DNA from: Sphingomonas sp. S2-65
GTDB taxonomy: Bacteria; Pseudomonadota; Alphaproteobacteria; Sphingomonadales; Sphingomonadaceae
DNA: 64,000 nt
Direction: 5' to 3'
Assembly: GCF_021513175.1 (NCBI RefSeq)
Contig: NZ_CP090953.1
Span: forward strand, 1,483,001 to 1,547,000
The notes beneath the pieces are model-generated. The model ran no database searches, was not told the DNA's origin, and saw only the letters and a program-made list of their open reading frames with translations. Below are positions 1-8,796 of this stretch, piece by piece. A program made the position numbers and the translations under genes. Position 1 is the stretch's first letter. Every line of letters begins with the position of its first letter.

Positions 1-16
1 GGTGCTCTGCTAAACC

Positions 17-616
17 TTACCAGCGATAGTTGAAGCTGACGCTGATCCGCTTGGCGGTGCCGCCGCCGGGCGGCACTTCGTGGCGCATCCAGCTTTCCCA
101 AAGCAGCACCGTGCCGGGTTCGGGCGCGATCTCGACAAAGGTCTGGAGCTGTTCCGGCGCATCAACGCGGCGGGTGGGTGCGGCCATCATCATCGCGAGC
201 CGCGGGTCTTCGAGCTTGAGCCCGCGCGATCCCGGCGGCAGCGCGAGATAGAGCGTGCCCGAGACGACGCTGTGCGGATGGAGGTGCGCGCCGTGCCCAC
301 CCTTCCCGTCCAGGACATTGACCCACAGGCTGTCGAGCTTGAGCTTCTTGCCGCCCAGATCGAAATGGCAGGCGTCGGCAAAGCGCGCGACATGGCGGTC
401 GAGCAGGCGCTTCAAGTCGGCGAACGCCGGATCGCGGACCGGCAGATCGTTGAGCGAGGCGTACGAGGTATAGCCACGATAGCCGTTCGCCTTGCACCAG
501 CGCCGCCCGGCCACGTCATCCTCGGCCAGGTGCAGGCACGACGCCTCCAGCTCCTCCAGGAGTTCGGCGTCGCCGAGCGGCTCCTGGTAGAGCAAGGAGG
601 CGAACAGCGTTCGCAT
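17..616 (-). CDS. TIGR02466-like putative 2OG-Fe(II) oxygenase
   Basis: The 199-aa product looks like the TIGR02466 family of putative 2-oxoglutarate/Fe(II) oxygenases. The jelly-roll iron ligands are visible as a His-rich HxH stretch (AHLHPHS, near residue 112) followed by GTLYL, a distal His in WMRHEV near residue 180, and an Arg in KRISVSFNY that would hold the 2OG carboxylate. The ATG at 616 is preferred over an upstream TTG at 625 that overlaps the proS stop. The gene directly follows proS on the same strand, so the two are probably cotranscribed. The substrate is unknown; the iron chemistry is inferred from the motif only. Confidence 0.72.
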   Translation of the reverse strand: MRTLFASLLYQEPLGDAELLEELEASCLHLAEDDVAGRRWCKANGYRGYTSYASLNDLPVRDPAFADLKRLLDRHVARFADACHFDLGGKKLKLDSLWVNVLDGKGGHGAHLHPHSVVSGTLYLALPPGSRGLKLEDPRLAMMMAAPTRRVDAPEQLQTFVEIAPEPGTVLLWESWMRHEVPPGGGTAKRISVSFNYRW

Positions 617-621
617 GCCGC

Positions 622-2157
622 TCAATAGGCCCGCGCGACCAGGATGCGCTCGACCGCGGGACGGCCGGTGAAGATGCAGGCGCCTTCCGCCGGAGCTGCG
701 TCTGCGGGCACGTTGCGGACGGTGAGCTTGAGCTTCTTCAGCCGCTCGACCACCTGGTCGAGCTCGGCACCGGTCGGCTTGGCCCAGTTGACCTCGACCC
801 AGCCGGGATAGCGGATCTTGTCGTCGAACGCGGCGGCGAGGCCGTCATAGTCGGTGACGTCGCGGCGGATGTTCGTGTGGAGCCGTTCGCGTGCCTGTTC
901 GTGCAGAATGGTCTGGATGCTTTCCAGCGTCTGCGCCGCATCGGCTAGGAAGTCCGCACGGGCGACCACCGCGCTGTCGAGCTTGCCATCCTCGCGGTAC
1001 AGCCGGTCGCGGCGGACCACCGACACGTTCCCGCCCGCCACGTCGCGGCCACCGACTTCGACGATGATCGGCGCGCCCTTCTTGACCCAGCCCCAGCGCT
1101 TGGTCGCGGCCTTGGCGGGCTTGAGGTCAAGCAGCGCGCGGATAGGCTCGCCCAGTGCGGAGAGCTTGGCGAGATCGGCCTGGAGCGCCTTGCAATAGTC
1201 GATGATCGCCTGATCCTCGGGCACGTCGCGCAACATCGGCACGATCACCACCTGCCACGGCGCAATGCGCGGCGGCACGCGCAGGCCATCATCGTCGCCA
1301 TGTACCATGATGACGCCGCCGATCATCCGGGTAGACACGCCCCAGCTCGTAGTCTGGGCGAGTTCCTGCTGCCCCTCGGCATTCTGGAACTTGATGTTCT
1401 GCGCCGACGAGAAGGTGGTGCCAAGGAAGTGCGACGTGCCGGCCTGGAGCGCCTTGCCGTCCTGCATCATCGCCTCGATCGAATAGGTCGCTACAGCGCC
1501 AGGAAAGCGCTCATGCTCCGGCTTCTCGCCCGCGATCACCGGCATGCCCAGGCAATCCTCGGCGAAGCTGCGATAGACTTCGAGCATCTTCATCGTCTCT
1601 TCGCGCGCTTCCTCGACGGTGGCGTGGGCGGTATGGCCCTCCTGCCACAGGAATTCGGCGGTGCGCAGGAACATGCGGGTGCGCATTTCCCAGCGGACGA
1701 CATTTGCCCACTGATTGATGAGGACGGGCAAGTCGCGCCAGCTCTGCACCCAGCGCGAAAAGGCGGCGCCGATCACAGTCTCCGACGTGGGGCGGACGAC
1801 CAGCGGCTCCTCGAGCTTGGCGTCGGGATCGACTACCAGCTTGCCATTGCCGTCGGATTTGAGCCGGTGGTGGGTGACCACCGCCATTTCCTTGGCGAAA
1901 CCCTCGACATGCTCGGCTTCCTTTTCAAAGTAGCTGAGCGGGATGAAGAGTGGGAAATAGCAATTCTCGTGGCCCGTCGCCTTGATGCGGTCGTCAAGCA
2001 GGCGCTGGATACGCTCCCAGATGCCATAGCCCCATGGCCGGATCACCATGCACCCGCGGACGCCGCTATCCTCGGCCAGATCGGCCTCCGTGATGACGGT
2101 CTGGTACCAGGCTGCGAAATCGGCTTCGCGGGTGACGGTGAGGGCGCGCTTGATCAT
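622..2157 (-). CDS. proS: Prolyl-tRNA synthetase (archaeal/eukaryotic-like type)
   Basis: Cytosolic class II aminoacyl-tRNA synthetase that charges tRNA-Pro with proline. The 511-aa protein lacks the long editing insertion of E. coli ProRS and resembles the compact type 3 (archaeal/eukaryotic-like) enzymes. Class II motif 2 is in RWEMRTRMFLRTAEFLWQEGHT (written here as RWEMRTRMF and FLWQEGHT), and motif 3 is in GVSTRMIGG. The anticodon-binding domain follows from about residue 275. The C-terminal zinc-type domain ends in CIFTGRPAVERILVARAY and keeps only one of the usual cysteines, so zinc binding is doubtful. It is divergent from the DMT exporter gene across 87 bp. Confidence 0.95.
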   Translation of the reverse strand: MIKRALTVTREADFAAWYQTVITEADLAEDSGVRGCMVIRPWGYGIWERIQRLLDDRIKATGHENCYFPLFIPLSYFEKEAEHVEGFAKEMAVVTHHRLKSDGNGKLVVDPDAKLEEPLVVRPTSETVIGAAFSRWVQSWRDLPVLINQWANVVRWEMRTRMFLRTAEFLWQEGHTAHATVEEAREETMKMLEVYRSFAEDCLGMPVIAGEKPEHERFPGAVATYSIEAMMQDGKALQAGTSHFLGTTFSSAQNIKFQNAEGQQELAQTTSWGVSTRMIGGVIMVHGDDDGLRVPPRIAPWQVVIVPMLRDVPEDQAIIDYCKALQADLAKLSALGEPIRALLDLKPAKAATKRWGWVKKGAPIIVEVGGRDVAGGNVSVVRRDRLYREDGKLDSAVVARADFLADAAQTLESIQTILHEQARERLHTNIRRDVTDYDGLAAAFDDKIRYPGWVEVNWAKPTGAELDQVVERLKKLKLTVRNVPADAAPAEGACIFTGRPAVERILVARAY

Positions 2158-2244
2158 GGGGTGCCTCTAGCGCGCGGCACCGGGCATTGGAAGTTGGCGT
2201 GGAAACGGGTTGAGCCCCGGCATGCGAACGCCTAGCCGGAGCCC

Positions 2245-3150
2245 ATGCAGCAGGATCGCACCTTTTCCGGCCTGGGGCTTCGGCTGTTCGCGATCCTATG
2301 CCTGTCGACGATGTCGGCACTGATCAAGCTGGCGGAGACGCGTGGCGCGACACTGGCGGAGACGATGTTCCACCGCCAGCTTTGGGCGGTGCCGGTGGTG
2401 ACCGCGTGGATCGCGATGGGGCCCGGGCTGGGATCGGTGCGGACGCAGCGCTTCGGCGCGCATCTGTCGCGAACGGCGGTGGGGCTTACGGGCATGGTCT
2501 TCACCTTTGGCGCGGTGTTGCTGCTGCCGCTGGCGGAGGCGACGACGTTCCAGTTCACCGTGCCGATCTTCGCCACGCTGATGGGGGCGCTGGTGCTCAA
2601 GGAACCGACCGGCTGGCATCGCTGGGGCGCGGTGATCGTCGGGTTCCTGGGCGTGCTGATCGTGGCCCAGCCGGGGAGCACGCATATTCCGCTGTTCGGA
2701 GCCACGGTCGGCCTGCTGGCGGCATTGTTCGTGGCGATCGTCGCGATCCTGCTGCGGCAGATCGGCAAGACCGAGAGTGCGGGGACGACCGTGTTCTGGT
2801 TCTCGATTCTGTCGCTGCCGCCGCTCGGCATCGCTTATGCCTTTCAGCTGCAGGGGCATGATTGGGGCACCTGGGCGATCCTGGTGGGAATCGGCGTGAT
2901 CGGTGGGATGGGGCAGCTGGCGTTGACCGCATCGCTGCGCTTTGCGCCGGTGTCGGTCGTGGTGCCGATGGACTATTCGAGCCTGGTGTGGGGGACGCTG
3001 TACGGGTGGCTGATCTTCGGGGCGTGGCCGACGCCCTATACCTGGCTGGGCGCGCCAGTGATCATCGCCAGCGGCCTGTACATCGTCTGGCGCGAGCGGG
3101 TGCGGAAGGTGGAGCAGACGGTGACCGCAAGCGACGCGCCGGCGGGCTGA
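2245..3150 (+). CDS. DMT superfamily (EamA) transporter
   Basis: Inner-membrane carrier of 301 aa with about ten hydrophobic segments and two EamA repeats (roughly residues 10-140 and 150-285), the layout of drug/metabolite transporters of the RhaT/YdcZ type. The second repeat starts at LFGATVGLLAALFVAI and the protein ends in a short charged tail. The ATG at 2245 is preceded by a GGAG ribosome site. The transported compound cannot be read from sequence; amino acids or small metabolites are usual for the family. It stands alone between the divergent proS and the repeat element at 3190. Confidence 0.88.
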   Translation: MQQDRTFSGLGLRLFAILCLSTMSALIKLAETRGATLAETMFHRQLWAVPVVTAWIAMGPGLGSVRTQRFGAHLSRTAVGLTGMVFTFGAVLLLPLAEATTFQFTVPIFATLMGALVLKEPTGWHRWGAVIVGFLGVLIVAQPGSTHIPLFGATVGLLAALFVAIVAILLRQIGKTESAGTTVFWFSILSLPPLGIAYAFQLQGHDWGTWAILVGIGVIGGMGQLALTASLRFAPVSVVVPMDYSSLVWGTLYGWLIFGAWPTPYTWLGAPVIIASGLYIVWRERVRKVEQTVTASDAPAG

Positions 3151-3189
3151 CGGGGAGAAAGGCCGCTTGCTGCCTGGCGTAGCTTGGAG

Positions 3190-3263
3190 AGGGGTAGAGC
3201 GGCTGCGGAGCAGCCGCACCCCTCACCCAGCTCCCCTTACAGGGGACGTGGGGGAGATTGCCA
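3190..3263. repeat. Palindromic intergenic repeat
   Basis: GC-rich inverted-repeat element after the DMT transporter. It begins with GGGGT, has arms GCGGCTGC/GCAGCCGC around a 2-nt loop, closes with ACCCC, and is followed by a CTCCCC/GGGGAC-type second hairpin. It resembles the other CCTCCCC-family elements in this window (near 10.3, 42.1, 45.3, 46.3 and 49.6 kb) and may also act as a transcription end for the transporter gene. Confidence 0.6.
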
Positions 3264-3379
3264 TAGAACTGACACCTAAGCGTCGCGGAACTGTTTCCGT
3301 GCCGTCCGCTTGGAGTCATCTGACGCGCACATAGGCACTCGCAGACCGGCCGGGAGGGCCGGCATGTCGGGGGTCCATC

Positions 3380-5938
3380 ATGAAATTCACCACCTCACTG
3401 CGGGCGACCGCGGCCGTTTTCGCACTTGCCTGCTCGATCCACACCGCGCAGGCGCAGCAGGTTGCCGATGCCGAGACGGCGTCCGACCAGACCAAGTCCG
3501 ATCCGGTGGCCAGCGACAGCGATGCCGCGCAAGGCGAGGAGGTGCTGGTCACCGGCCGCCTGGGCAACGGCATCCAGCGCAAGGTCGACGCCAGCTATTC
3601 GATCACCACGATCAGCGACGAGGACATTCGCGAGCGCGCGATCGGCAATCTGGCCGAGGCGATGCAGCAGATCCCCGGCGTGTGGGCCGACAGCTCGGCG
3701 GGCGTGACCGCCAACAACATCCGCGTGCGCGGCATCCCGCGCGGCGGATACGAATCGCTCGCCGTGTATGAGGACGGCCTGCCGATCCAGCACGATCCGG
3801 GCATCAACTGGATCAATGTCGACCAGTTCCTGCGCATCGACGAGACCTATGCCAATATCGAAGCGGTGCGCGGCGGCCCTTCGTCGATCTTCGCATCGAA
3901 CGCGCCGGGCGGGCTGGTCAACTTCATCCCGCGCAAGGGCACGCCCGAGCTGAGCGGCCTGGTGAAGCTCACCACCTCCGATTACGGCCAGATCCGCGGC
4001 GACGTGTGGCTGGGCGGCCCGATCGGCGATGGCTGGGTGTTCTCGGTCGGCGGCTTCTACAACAAGGACCAGGGCGTCCGCGATCCGGGGCCGACTGCCA
4101 ACCATGGCGGCCAGGGCCGCGTGTTGATCTCCAAGGACTTCACCAACGGCAGCGTGTCGTTCGGCGTGAAGTACATGGAGGACAACAACTTCTTCTTCGA
4201 TGCCATTCCTCTGGTGCGCGACGGCGACAAGTTGCGTCCCCTGGCCGGCTTCAACGGGCATGACGACACGCTGACCGGGTTCGAGGACGGGCTGGTCAAG
4301 ATCAAGACCCCGCGGGGCGTGCGCGCCGCCGACTTCAACCTGTTCAACCAGTCGAGCGACCTGCAGATCACGCTGAAGGGCGATGTCGAGTTCGGCGACG
4401 GCACCACCCTGCGCGGCGGCCTGCGCTATCGCGACAGCGACACCAACCGCAACGCGCGCGGGCTGAACAACCTGGTCACCCAGGCATCGCAGCTGTCGGG
4501 CGTCCGCGCCAACGCGCTGCGTGCCTTCCCCGGCGCGACCGACGTGCGGCTGGTCTATGCCACCGACGGCTCCCCCTACCCCACCAACGCCAACGGCAAT
4601 GGGCTGGTCGGCGTGAATACCTTCCAGTCGATCCAGAACCCGATCGAGGAAATGATCGGTATGGTCGAACTGGGTCATGTGTTCGACACCGGTATCGGCC
4701 GGCATGACGTGAAGCTGGGCGTCTATGGCACGGTTGCCGATTGGTCGCACGATCGCAACGACGGCGTCGGACTCACCGAGGTGGCGCCCAACGCCCGGCT
4801 GCTGGACATCGTCGCAGTGAACGCGGCGGGTGCCGTGGTCGGCCGAGTCACCGATCTGGGCATCACCCGCTATGAATCGCGGTTCGCCCATTCCACCGGC
4901 GGCTATGAGGATGTCGCGGCCTATGTCTCCGACGAGTGGCAGATCAACGAGCAACTGCGCGTCGATGCCGGCTTCCGCTGGGAGAAGATCTGGCTGTACG
5001 GCGTCAGCGAGGCGGTGCGCAGCTACAATCTGGGCGATCCGACGACGCTGGCCGACGACAATGTCCTGGGCGGTTCGGGCGTGTTCAACCAGTTCAAGCC
5101 GTCGTTCGACGACCATGCCTATACCGTCGGCGCAAACTGGCAGTTCATGCCGGAAGCGGGCGTGTTCGCGCGCTACACCAACACCTATCGGCTGCCGCAT
5201 ATCGGCCAGTATCGCGACAACGTGCTGCCCACCGGCGTGCGCAGCCAGTCGATCGAGCAGGCCGAGGGCGGGATCAAGTTCCAGCAGCCCTGGGGCAATT
5301 TGTTCGCGACGGTGTTCTACAACAGCTTCAAGGACGTGCAGTTCACCAACACCTATATCGACCAGACCACGTTCCTGATCGTGCAGGACATCGATTATGG
5401 CGATGTGAGCACGACCGGCGTCGAGCTGGAAGCCAACATCCGGCCGGTGAAGTGGTTCGAGGTGTCGGCCACGGCGACCTATCAGGACCCCAAGTTCAAG
5501 AACTACATCTACTCGACGGTGGTGAACAATCCGCTGTTCGGTCAGCCGGGCCAGCCGCGCCAGATCGAAGTGGAGACCTCGCTGGACGGCAACCGGCCTT
5601 CGTCGATGCCCAAGGTGATGACGAGCGTGCGGCCGCGGCTGAACCTGCTCGACGGACGGCTGCGGATCCTGGGTGAATGGCGGTATGAGGGCGAGAAGTT
5701 CAACGACGACACCAACGTCACCAAGCTGCCGGCCTTTTCGGTGTTCAACGCCAGCGCCGAGCTGGACATCACGTCCAACGTCACCGTGCAGGTGAAGGGC
5801 AGCAACCTGTCGAACACCTTGGGCCTGGGCCAGGGCGGCGGCACGCAGCAGGTGCCGAACCAGGCCGAGGGCCCGGTGATCCTGGCGCGTCCGATCTTCG
5901 GTCGGGCGGTGCAAGGTTCGGTGCTGTTCCGCTTCTGA
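3380..5938 (+). CDS. TonB-dependent outer-membrane receptor
   Basis: Outer-membrane gated beta-barrel of 852 aa that would import a ligand using TonB/ExbBD energy. It has a signal peptide (residues 1 to about 25, cleaved after TAQA), a TonB-box-like EEVLVTGR near residue 55, a plug domain (about 75-185, with VRGIPRGGYES and EAVRGGPSSIF), and a barrel ending in the terminal Phe signature GSVLFRF. It heads an operon: a PI-PLC-like gene starts 57 bp downstream and an acid phosphatase overlaps that. The context suggests uptake of a product of phospholipid or organophosphate breakdown; the ligand itself is inference. Confidence 0.92.
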   Translation: MKFTTSLRATAAVFALACSIHTAQAQQVADAETASDQTKSDPVASDSDAAQGEEVLVTGRLGNGIQRKVDASYSITTISDEDIRERAIGNLAEAMQQIPGVWADSSAGVTANNIRVRGIPRGGYESLAVYEDGLPIQHDPGINWINVDQFLRIDETYANIEAVRGGPSSIFASNAPGGLVNFIPRKGTPELSGLVKLTTSDYGQIRGDVWLGGPIGDGWVFSVGGFYNKDQGVRDPGPTANHGGQGRVLISKDFTNGSVSFGVKYMEDNNFFFDAIPLVRDGDKLRPLAGFNGHDDTLTGFEDGLVKIKTPRGVRAADFNLFNQSSDLQITLKGDVEFGDGTTLRGGLRYRDSDTNRNARGLNNLVTQASQLSGVRANALRAFPGATDVRLVYATDGSPYPTNANGNGLVGVNTFQSIQNPIEEMIGMVELGHVFDTGIGRHDVKLGVYGTVADWSHDRNDGVGLTEVAPNARLLDIVAVNAAGAVVGRVTDLGITRYESRFAHSTGGYEDVAAYVSDEWQINEQLRVDAGFRWEKIWLYGVSEAVRSYNLGDPTTLADDNVLGGSGVFNQFKPSFDDHAYTVGANWQFMPEAGVFARYTNTYRLPHIGQYRDNVLPTGVRSQSIEQAEGGIKFQQPWGNLFATVFYNSFKDVQFTNTYIDQTTFLIVQDIDYGDVSTTGVELEANIRPVKWFEVSATATYQDPKFKNYIYSTVVNNPLFGQPGQPRQIEVETSLDGNRPSSMPKVMTSVRPRLNLLDGRLRILGEWRYEGEKFNDDTNVTKLPAFSVFNASAELDITSNVTVQVKGSNLSNTLGLGQGGGTQQVPNQAEGPVILARPIFGRAVQGSVLFRF

Positions 5939-5949
5939 TGTGCGCAAAT

Positions 5950-5973
5950 CCCCTCCCTGGCCGCAGGGAGGGG
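5950..5973. repeat. Short palindrome between receptor and phospholipase genes
   Basis: Perfect inverted repeat CCCCTCCCT/AGGGAGGGG (9-bp arms, 6-nt loop) just after the receptor stop codon. No T-run follows, so it is more likely an mRNA-stabilising or attenuating hairpin, or a minimal copy of the window's repeat family, than a full terminator. Confidence 0.55.
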
Positions 5974-5994
5974 ACATTGATCTGGAGATACCCG

Positions 5995-7056
5995 ATGCGT
6001 TTCGCCCTCGGCACTGCCGCGCTTCTGTTCGCCGCGCCCGCCGCCGCGCAGGAGCAACCGCCGCTGCGCATCAACGATGTCGCGGTGATCGGCACCCACA
6101 ACAGCTACAAGCTGGCGATGCCCGAGGAGACGATGGCGAAGCTGAGGGCGGCGCGGCCCGAAATGGCCGACGCGCTCGACTATGCGCACCGGCCGCTCGC
6201 CGAGCAGCTGGACGCCGGCGCGCGGCAGCTGGAGATCGACGTCAATCACGACCCCAGGGGCGGGCATTACGCGCGAGGGTCGAGCGATCCCAAGCTGCGC
6301 CGGCCGGGGTTCAAGGTGCTGCACATTCCCGGCATCGACAACGGGTCGAGCTGCGTGTTGCTGGTGGACTGCCTGCGCGCGATCCGGGCGTGGTCCGATG
6401 CCCATCCCCGGCACGTGCCGATCCTGCTGATGTTCAACGCCAAGGACGAGCAGAATGCGGCACGAGGCGGAATCGACGCGCTGCCCTATGACGATGCCGC
6501 CTATGACGCGCTGGACGCGGAAATCCGGTCGGTGCTCGGCCCCGACAAGCTGATCACGCCGGACGACGTGCAGGGCAGATATCCGACGCTGCGCGACGCG
6601 GTGCTGGCGAACAACTGGCCGCTGCTGGAGGCGTCGCGGGGCAAGTTCCTGTTCGCGCTGGACGAGCCGCCTGCCAAGGTCGCGGTGTATCGCGGCAAGC
6701 GTAAGTCGCTGGAGGGCCGCGTGTTCTTCATCAACACCGACGAGGCGTCTCCAGCGGCGGCGTATCTGACGCTGAACGAACCGATCAAGGACGCCGAGCG
6801 GATCCGCCGCGACGTGGCGGCGGGGTTCCTGGTGCGAACCCGGGCGGACGCGAACACCCGCGAGGCGCGGGCCAACGATGTGCGGCCGCGCGATGCGGCG
6901 CTGGCTGGCGGCGCGCAGTTCGTGTCCACCGATTATCTATGGGCGGATCCGCGCTTCGCCGGCGGCTACCGCGTGACGATGCCGGGTGGCATGGTGGCGC
7001 GGTGCAACCCGGTCCGGCGCCCGGCCGGGTGCGGCGATCTGGAGGCGGGCAAATGA
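5995..7056 (+). CDS. Secreted PI-PLC-like phosphodiesterase (SaPLC1-like)
   Basis: Predicted exported phospholipase C of the PLC-like phosphodiesterase superfamily, in the Ca2+-dependent phosphatidylinositol-specific PLC1-like group, 353 aa. The signal peptide is MRFALGTAALLFAAPAAA. The barrel's first catalytic strand is VIGTHNSYK, followed by the metal/acid residues in LEIDVNHD and a further histidine in KVLHIPGID. The start at 5995 is chosen because it begins the signal peptide; upstream in-frame codons run through the palindrome. It lies between a TonB receptor and an acid phosphatase, overlapping the latter by ATGA. Cleavage of phosphatidylinositol or glycerophospholipids is the likely role; substrate range is unproven. 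Confidence 0.82.
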   Translation: MRFALGTAALLFAAPAAAQEQPPLRINDVAVIGTHNSYKLAMPEETMAKLRAARPEMADALDYAHRPLAEQLDAGARQLEIDVNHDPRGGHYARGSSDPKLRRPGFKVLHIPGIDNGSSCVLLVDCLRAIRAWSDAHPRHVPILLMFNAKDEQNAARGGIDALPYDDAAYDALDAEIRSVLGPDKLITPDDVQGRYPTLRDAVLANNWPLLEASRGKFLFALDEPPAKVAVYRGKRKSLEGRVFFINTDEASPAAAYLTLNEPIKDAERIRRDVAAGFLVRTRADANTREARANDVRPRDAALAGGAQFVSTDYLWADPRFAGGYRVTMPGGMVARCNPVRRPAGCGDLEAGK

Positions 7057-7787
7057 AAGTCACGCTACTGGCGGTGAGCGCGCTGTTGCTGGTCGCGGCG
7101 GATCAGAGTGTCCCCGGCTACCTCGACGGCAAGCCGGTGCCTGACCTGATGCGGGTACTGCCGGCTCCGCCGGAGCCGGGTTCGGCGCCGGCGGCGGATG
7201 ACAGGGCGACGTTCGAAGCGACGAGGAAGGCGCAAGGCAGCGACCGGTGGACGCTGGCGACGCGAGACGTCACCGATGATCGGTTCACTGCCTTTTCGTG
7301 CGCGCTGGGCAGGAAGCTCGATGCCAAATCGGCGCCCAGGCTGGCGGCACTGTTCTCGCGGATGAGCGACGGGGGGATGACAGGACACGCGAAGACCGGG
7401 TTCGCGACCAGGCGGCCGTATCTGAGCCAAAGCGGCGAAATATGCGAGCCGAAGACCGAGCATCTCGCCGGGAATGGCGACTATCCGTCCGGGCACACCG
7501 CAACCGGCTGGTCGACGGCGTTGGTGCTGGCCGAGCTGGTGCCCGAGCGCGCGACCGAAATCCTGCGGCGTGGACGGGTCTACGGCGAGAGCCGGTTCAT
7601 CTGTGGATCGCACAGCCGTAGCGCGGTGCAGGCCGGGTTCCTGGCTGGCGCGAGCCTGGTGGCGCGGTGGCACGCCGAACCGGCCTTCCGCGCCGATATG
7701 GATGCCGCGCGGGCGGAGCTGGCGACGCTGCGTGGCGCGCGGGGTCCGGATGCGGACCGCTGCCGGATCGAAGCGTCAGCCGGCTAA
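7053..7787 (+). CDS. Class A acid phosphatase (PAP2 superfamily), missing the last catalytic Asp
   Basis: Predicted periplasmic nonspecific acid phosphatase, 244 aa, with a short signal peptide (MKVTLLAVSALLLVAA). The vanadium-chloroperoxidase-type motif is visible in three blocks: K-x6-RP in KTGFATRRP, PSGHT, and SR-x5-H in SRFICGSH. In the family the last block reads SRx5Hx3D; here the sequence is SHSRSAV, with Ala where the Asp that orients the nucleophilic His normally sits. ATG at 7053 overlaps the phospholipase stop. It would remove phosphate from the phosphorylated head groups released by its neighbour. Activity should be treated as uncertain because of the substitution. Confidence 0.83.
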   Translation: MKVTLLAVSALLLVAADQSVPGYLDGKPVPDLMRVLPAPPEPGSAPAADDRATFEATRKAQGSDRWTLATRDVTDDRFTAFSCALGRKLDAKSAPRLAALFSRMSDGGMTGHAKTGFATRRPYLSQSGEICEPKTEHLAGNGDYPSGHTATGWSTALVLAELVPERATEILRRGRVYGESRFICGSHSRSAVQAGFLAGASLVARWHAEPAFRADMDAARAELATLRGARGPDADRCRIEASAG

Positions 7788-8237
7788 CAGGCAGAGGACC
7801 AGCCCCGCGACGGCGATCAGCGCCTGGATCGGGCGGAGCTGCGCGAAGTAGCTTGGCGCCTCGCCATGGCGGGCGGCCGGCGGCTCGGTGATTGCCAGGC
7901 TGGCATAGCCGAAGATCAGCGCGATCCAGGCGAGCGTGAGCGGCAGCGCGAGGGCAGCGACGCCTAGCCCGAAACGAAGGCCCATGGTCGCCAGCTGCGT
8001 CAAGCGCGGGCCGCCCTCGGTAAAGAAGCTGAGGCCGCGTGCCACTCCGGAAAGGAACAGCAAAATGGCGGCGCTCCATACCAGCGCGGCGTCGGCCAGC
8101 ACCGGCGCACGCAGCGTCCAGGCGCCGATGCCGAGCAGCAGGATGACGAGCATCGGGCCATAGCCGAGCACCAGGCTGAGCGGCGGTATGCGGGCCGGTG
8201 TATCGAGGCGAGGCGTTCGCGGTGGCGAGGCGTGCAT
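7776..8237 (-). CDS. DUF3429-like inner-membrane protein
   Basis: Small hydrophobic protein of 153 aa with about five predicted membrane helices, beginning near PLSLVLGYGPMLVIL. Pattern and length fit the DUF3429 family of uncharacterised proteobacterial membrane proteins (GLRFGLGVAALALPL and IALIFGYASLAITE are typical). Its 3' end overlaps the convergent acid phosphatase gene by 12 bp. It lies 37 bp downstream of a CcdC-like membrane protein on the same strand, so the two probably form one transcript. No function is known. Confidence 0.68.
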   Translation of the reverse strand: MHASPPRTPRLDTPARIPPLSLVLGYGPMLVILLLGIGAWTLRAPVLADAALVWSAAILLFLSGVARGLSFFTEGGPRLTQLATMGLRFGLGVAALALPLTLAWIALIFGYASLAITEPPAARHGEAPSYFAQLRPIQALIAVAGLVLCLLAG

Positions 8238-8274
8238 GCCGGCTCAAAGCGCCGGCGACCGCGGCGGTTCCTTC

Positions 8275-8796
8275 CTAGCCGCGGGCGGTTCGTGCCGCCT
8301 CGACCAGCCGCTTGGCGCGAAGGTACATTTCGAGCCGCGTGGTGGCGACCAGCCCCAATGCCAGGGCGATCAGGATGTCGGTCAGCGCCATGGCGTTCAA
8401 GTGAAGCAGAGTGTCGCCCGCCCCGCTCGCCAGCATCGAGCGCGCGGCGAAGCGGACGGCGATCAGTGCGACGATGAACAGCAGCGCGGCGGGCGAAGCG
8501 CGCTGGTTGAGCACGTGGGTCTCGGGATCGACTTCGATGTGCATGAAGCGGCCGCGCTGCCAGCCAAGCGCCGCGCCGATCGCGAGCGCGACGACGCTGA
8601 GTGCCCAGCCCAGCGGAGACGGCGGCGCGGCGATGAACATCGAGGCGGTAAGGAGGGCGAGGATCGCCGGAACGACCCACAGCCGCTCGATCCTGAGCGG
8701 GCGGACCTTGTTCATCCGCCAGATGCGGAGCGCCAACACGACCACGACGATCGTGCCGCTGATGGCGTAGCTGATCCAGTTATTGCCGTATTGCAT
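8275..8796 (-). CDS. CcdC/DUF1453-like membrane protein
   Basis: Inner-membrane protein of 173 aa with about five helices (for example ISYAISGTIVVVVLAL at the N terminus). Helix spacing and the RHxxVDPxT-like loop (MHIEVDPETHVLNQR) suggest the CcdC/DUF1453 family; this assignment is tentative. The start at 8796 is preferred because it has a GGGGGGA ribosome site 5 nt upstream; an in-frame ATG at 8826 has none. Both candidate starts lie in the arms of a perfect 21-bp inverted repeat, so translation may be structure-controlled. The gene follows gcvPB by 57 bp. Confidence 0.65.
   Translation of the reverse strand: MQYGNNWISYAISGTIVVVVLALRIWRMNKVRPLRIERLWVVPAILALLTASMFIAAPPSPLGWALSVVALAIGAALGWQRGRFMHIEVDPETHVLNQRASPAALLFIVALIAVRFAARSMLASGAGDTLLHLNAMALTDILIALALGLVATTRLEMYLRAKRLVEAARTARG

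Noticed and set aside
3266..3290. Possible Pho box (CTGACAC-CTAA-GCGTCGC) ahead of the phospholipase operon
   Set aside because: Only the first half matches the CTGTCAT consensus well; the second is poor. It would support the phosphate idea but is not reliable.
3395..5977. Long minus-strand frame (860 codons) opposite the first TonB receptor
   Set aside because: It is an antisense artefact of GC-rich codon bias; it has no ribosome site or recognisable fold and the plus-strand receptor is certain.
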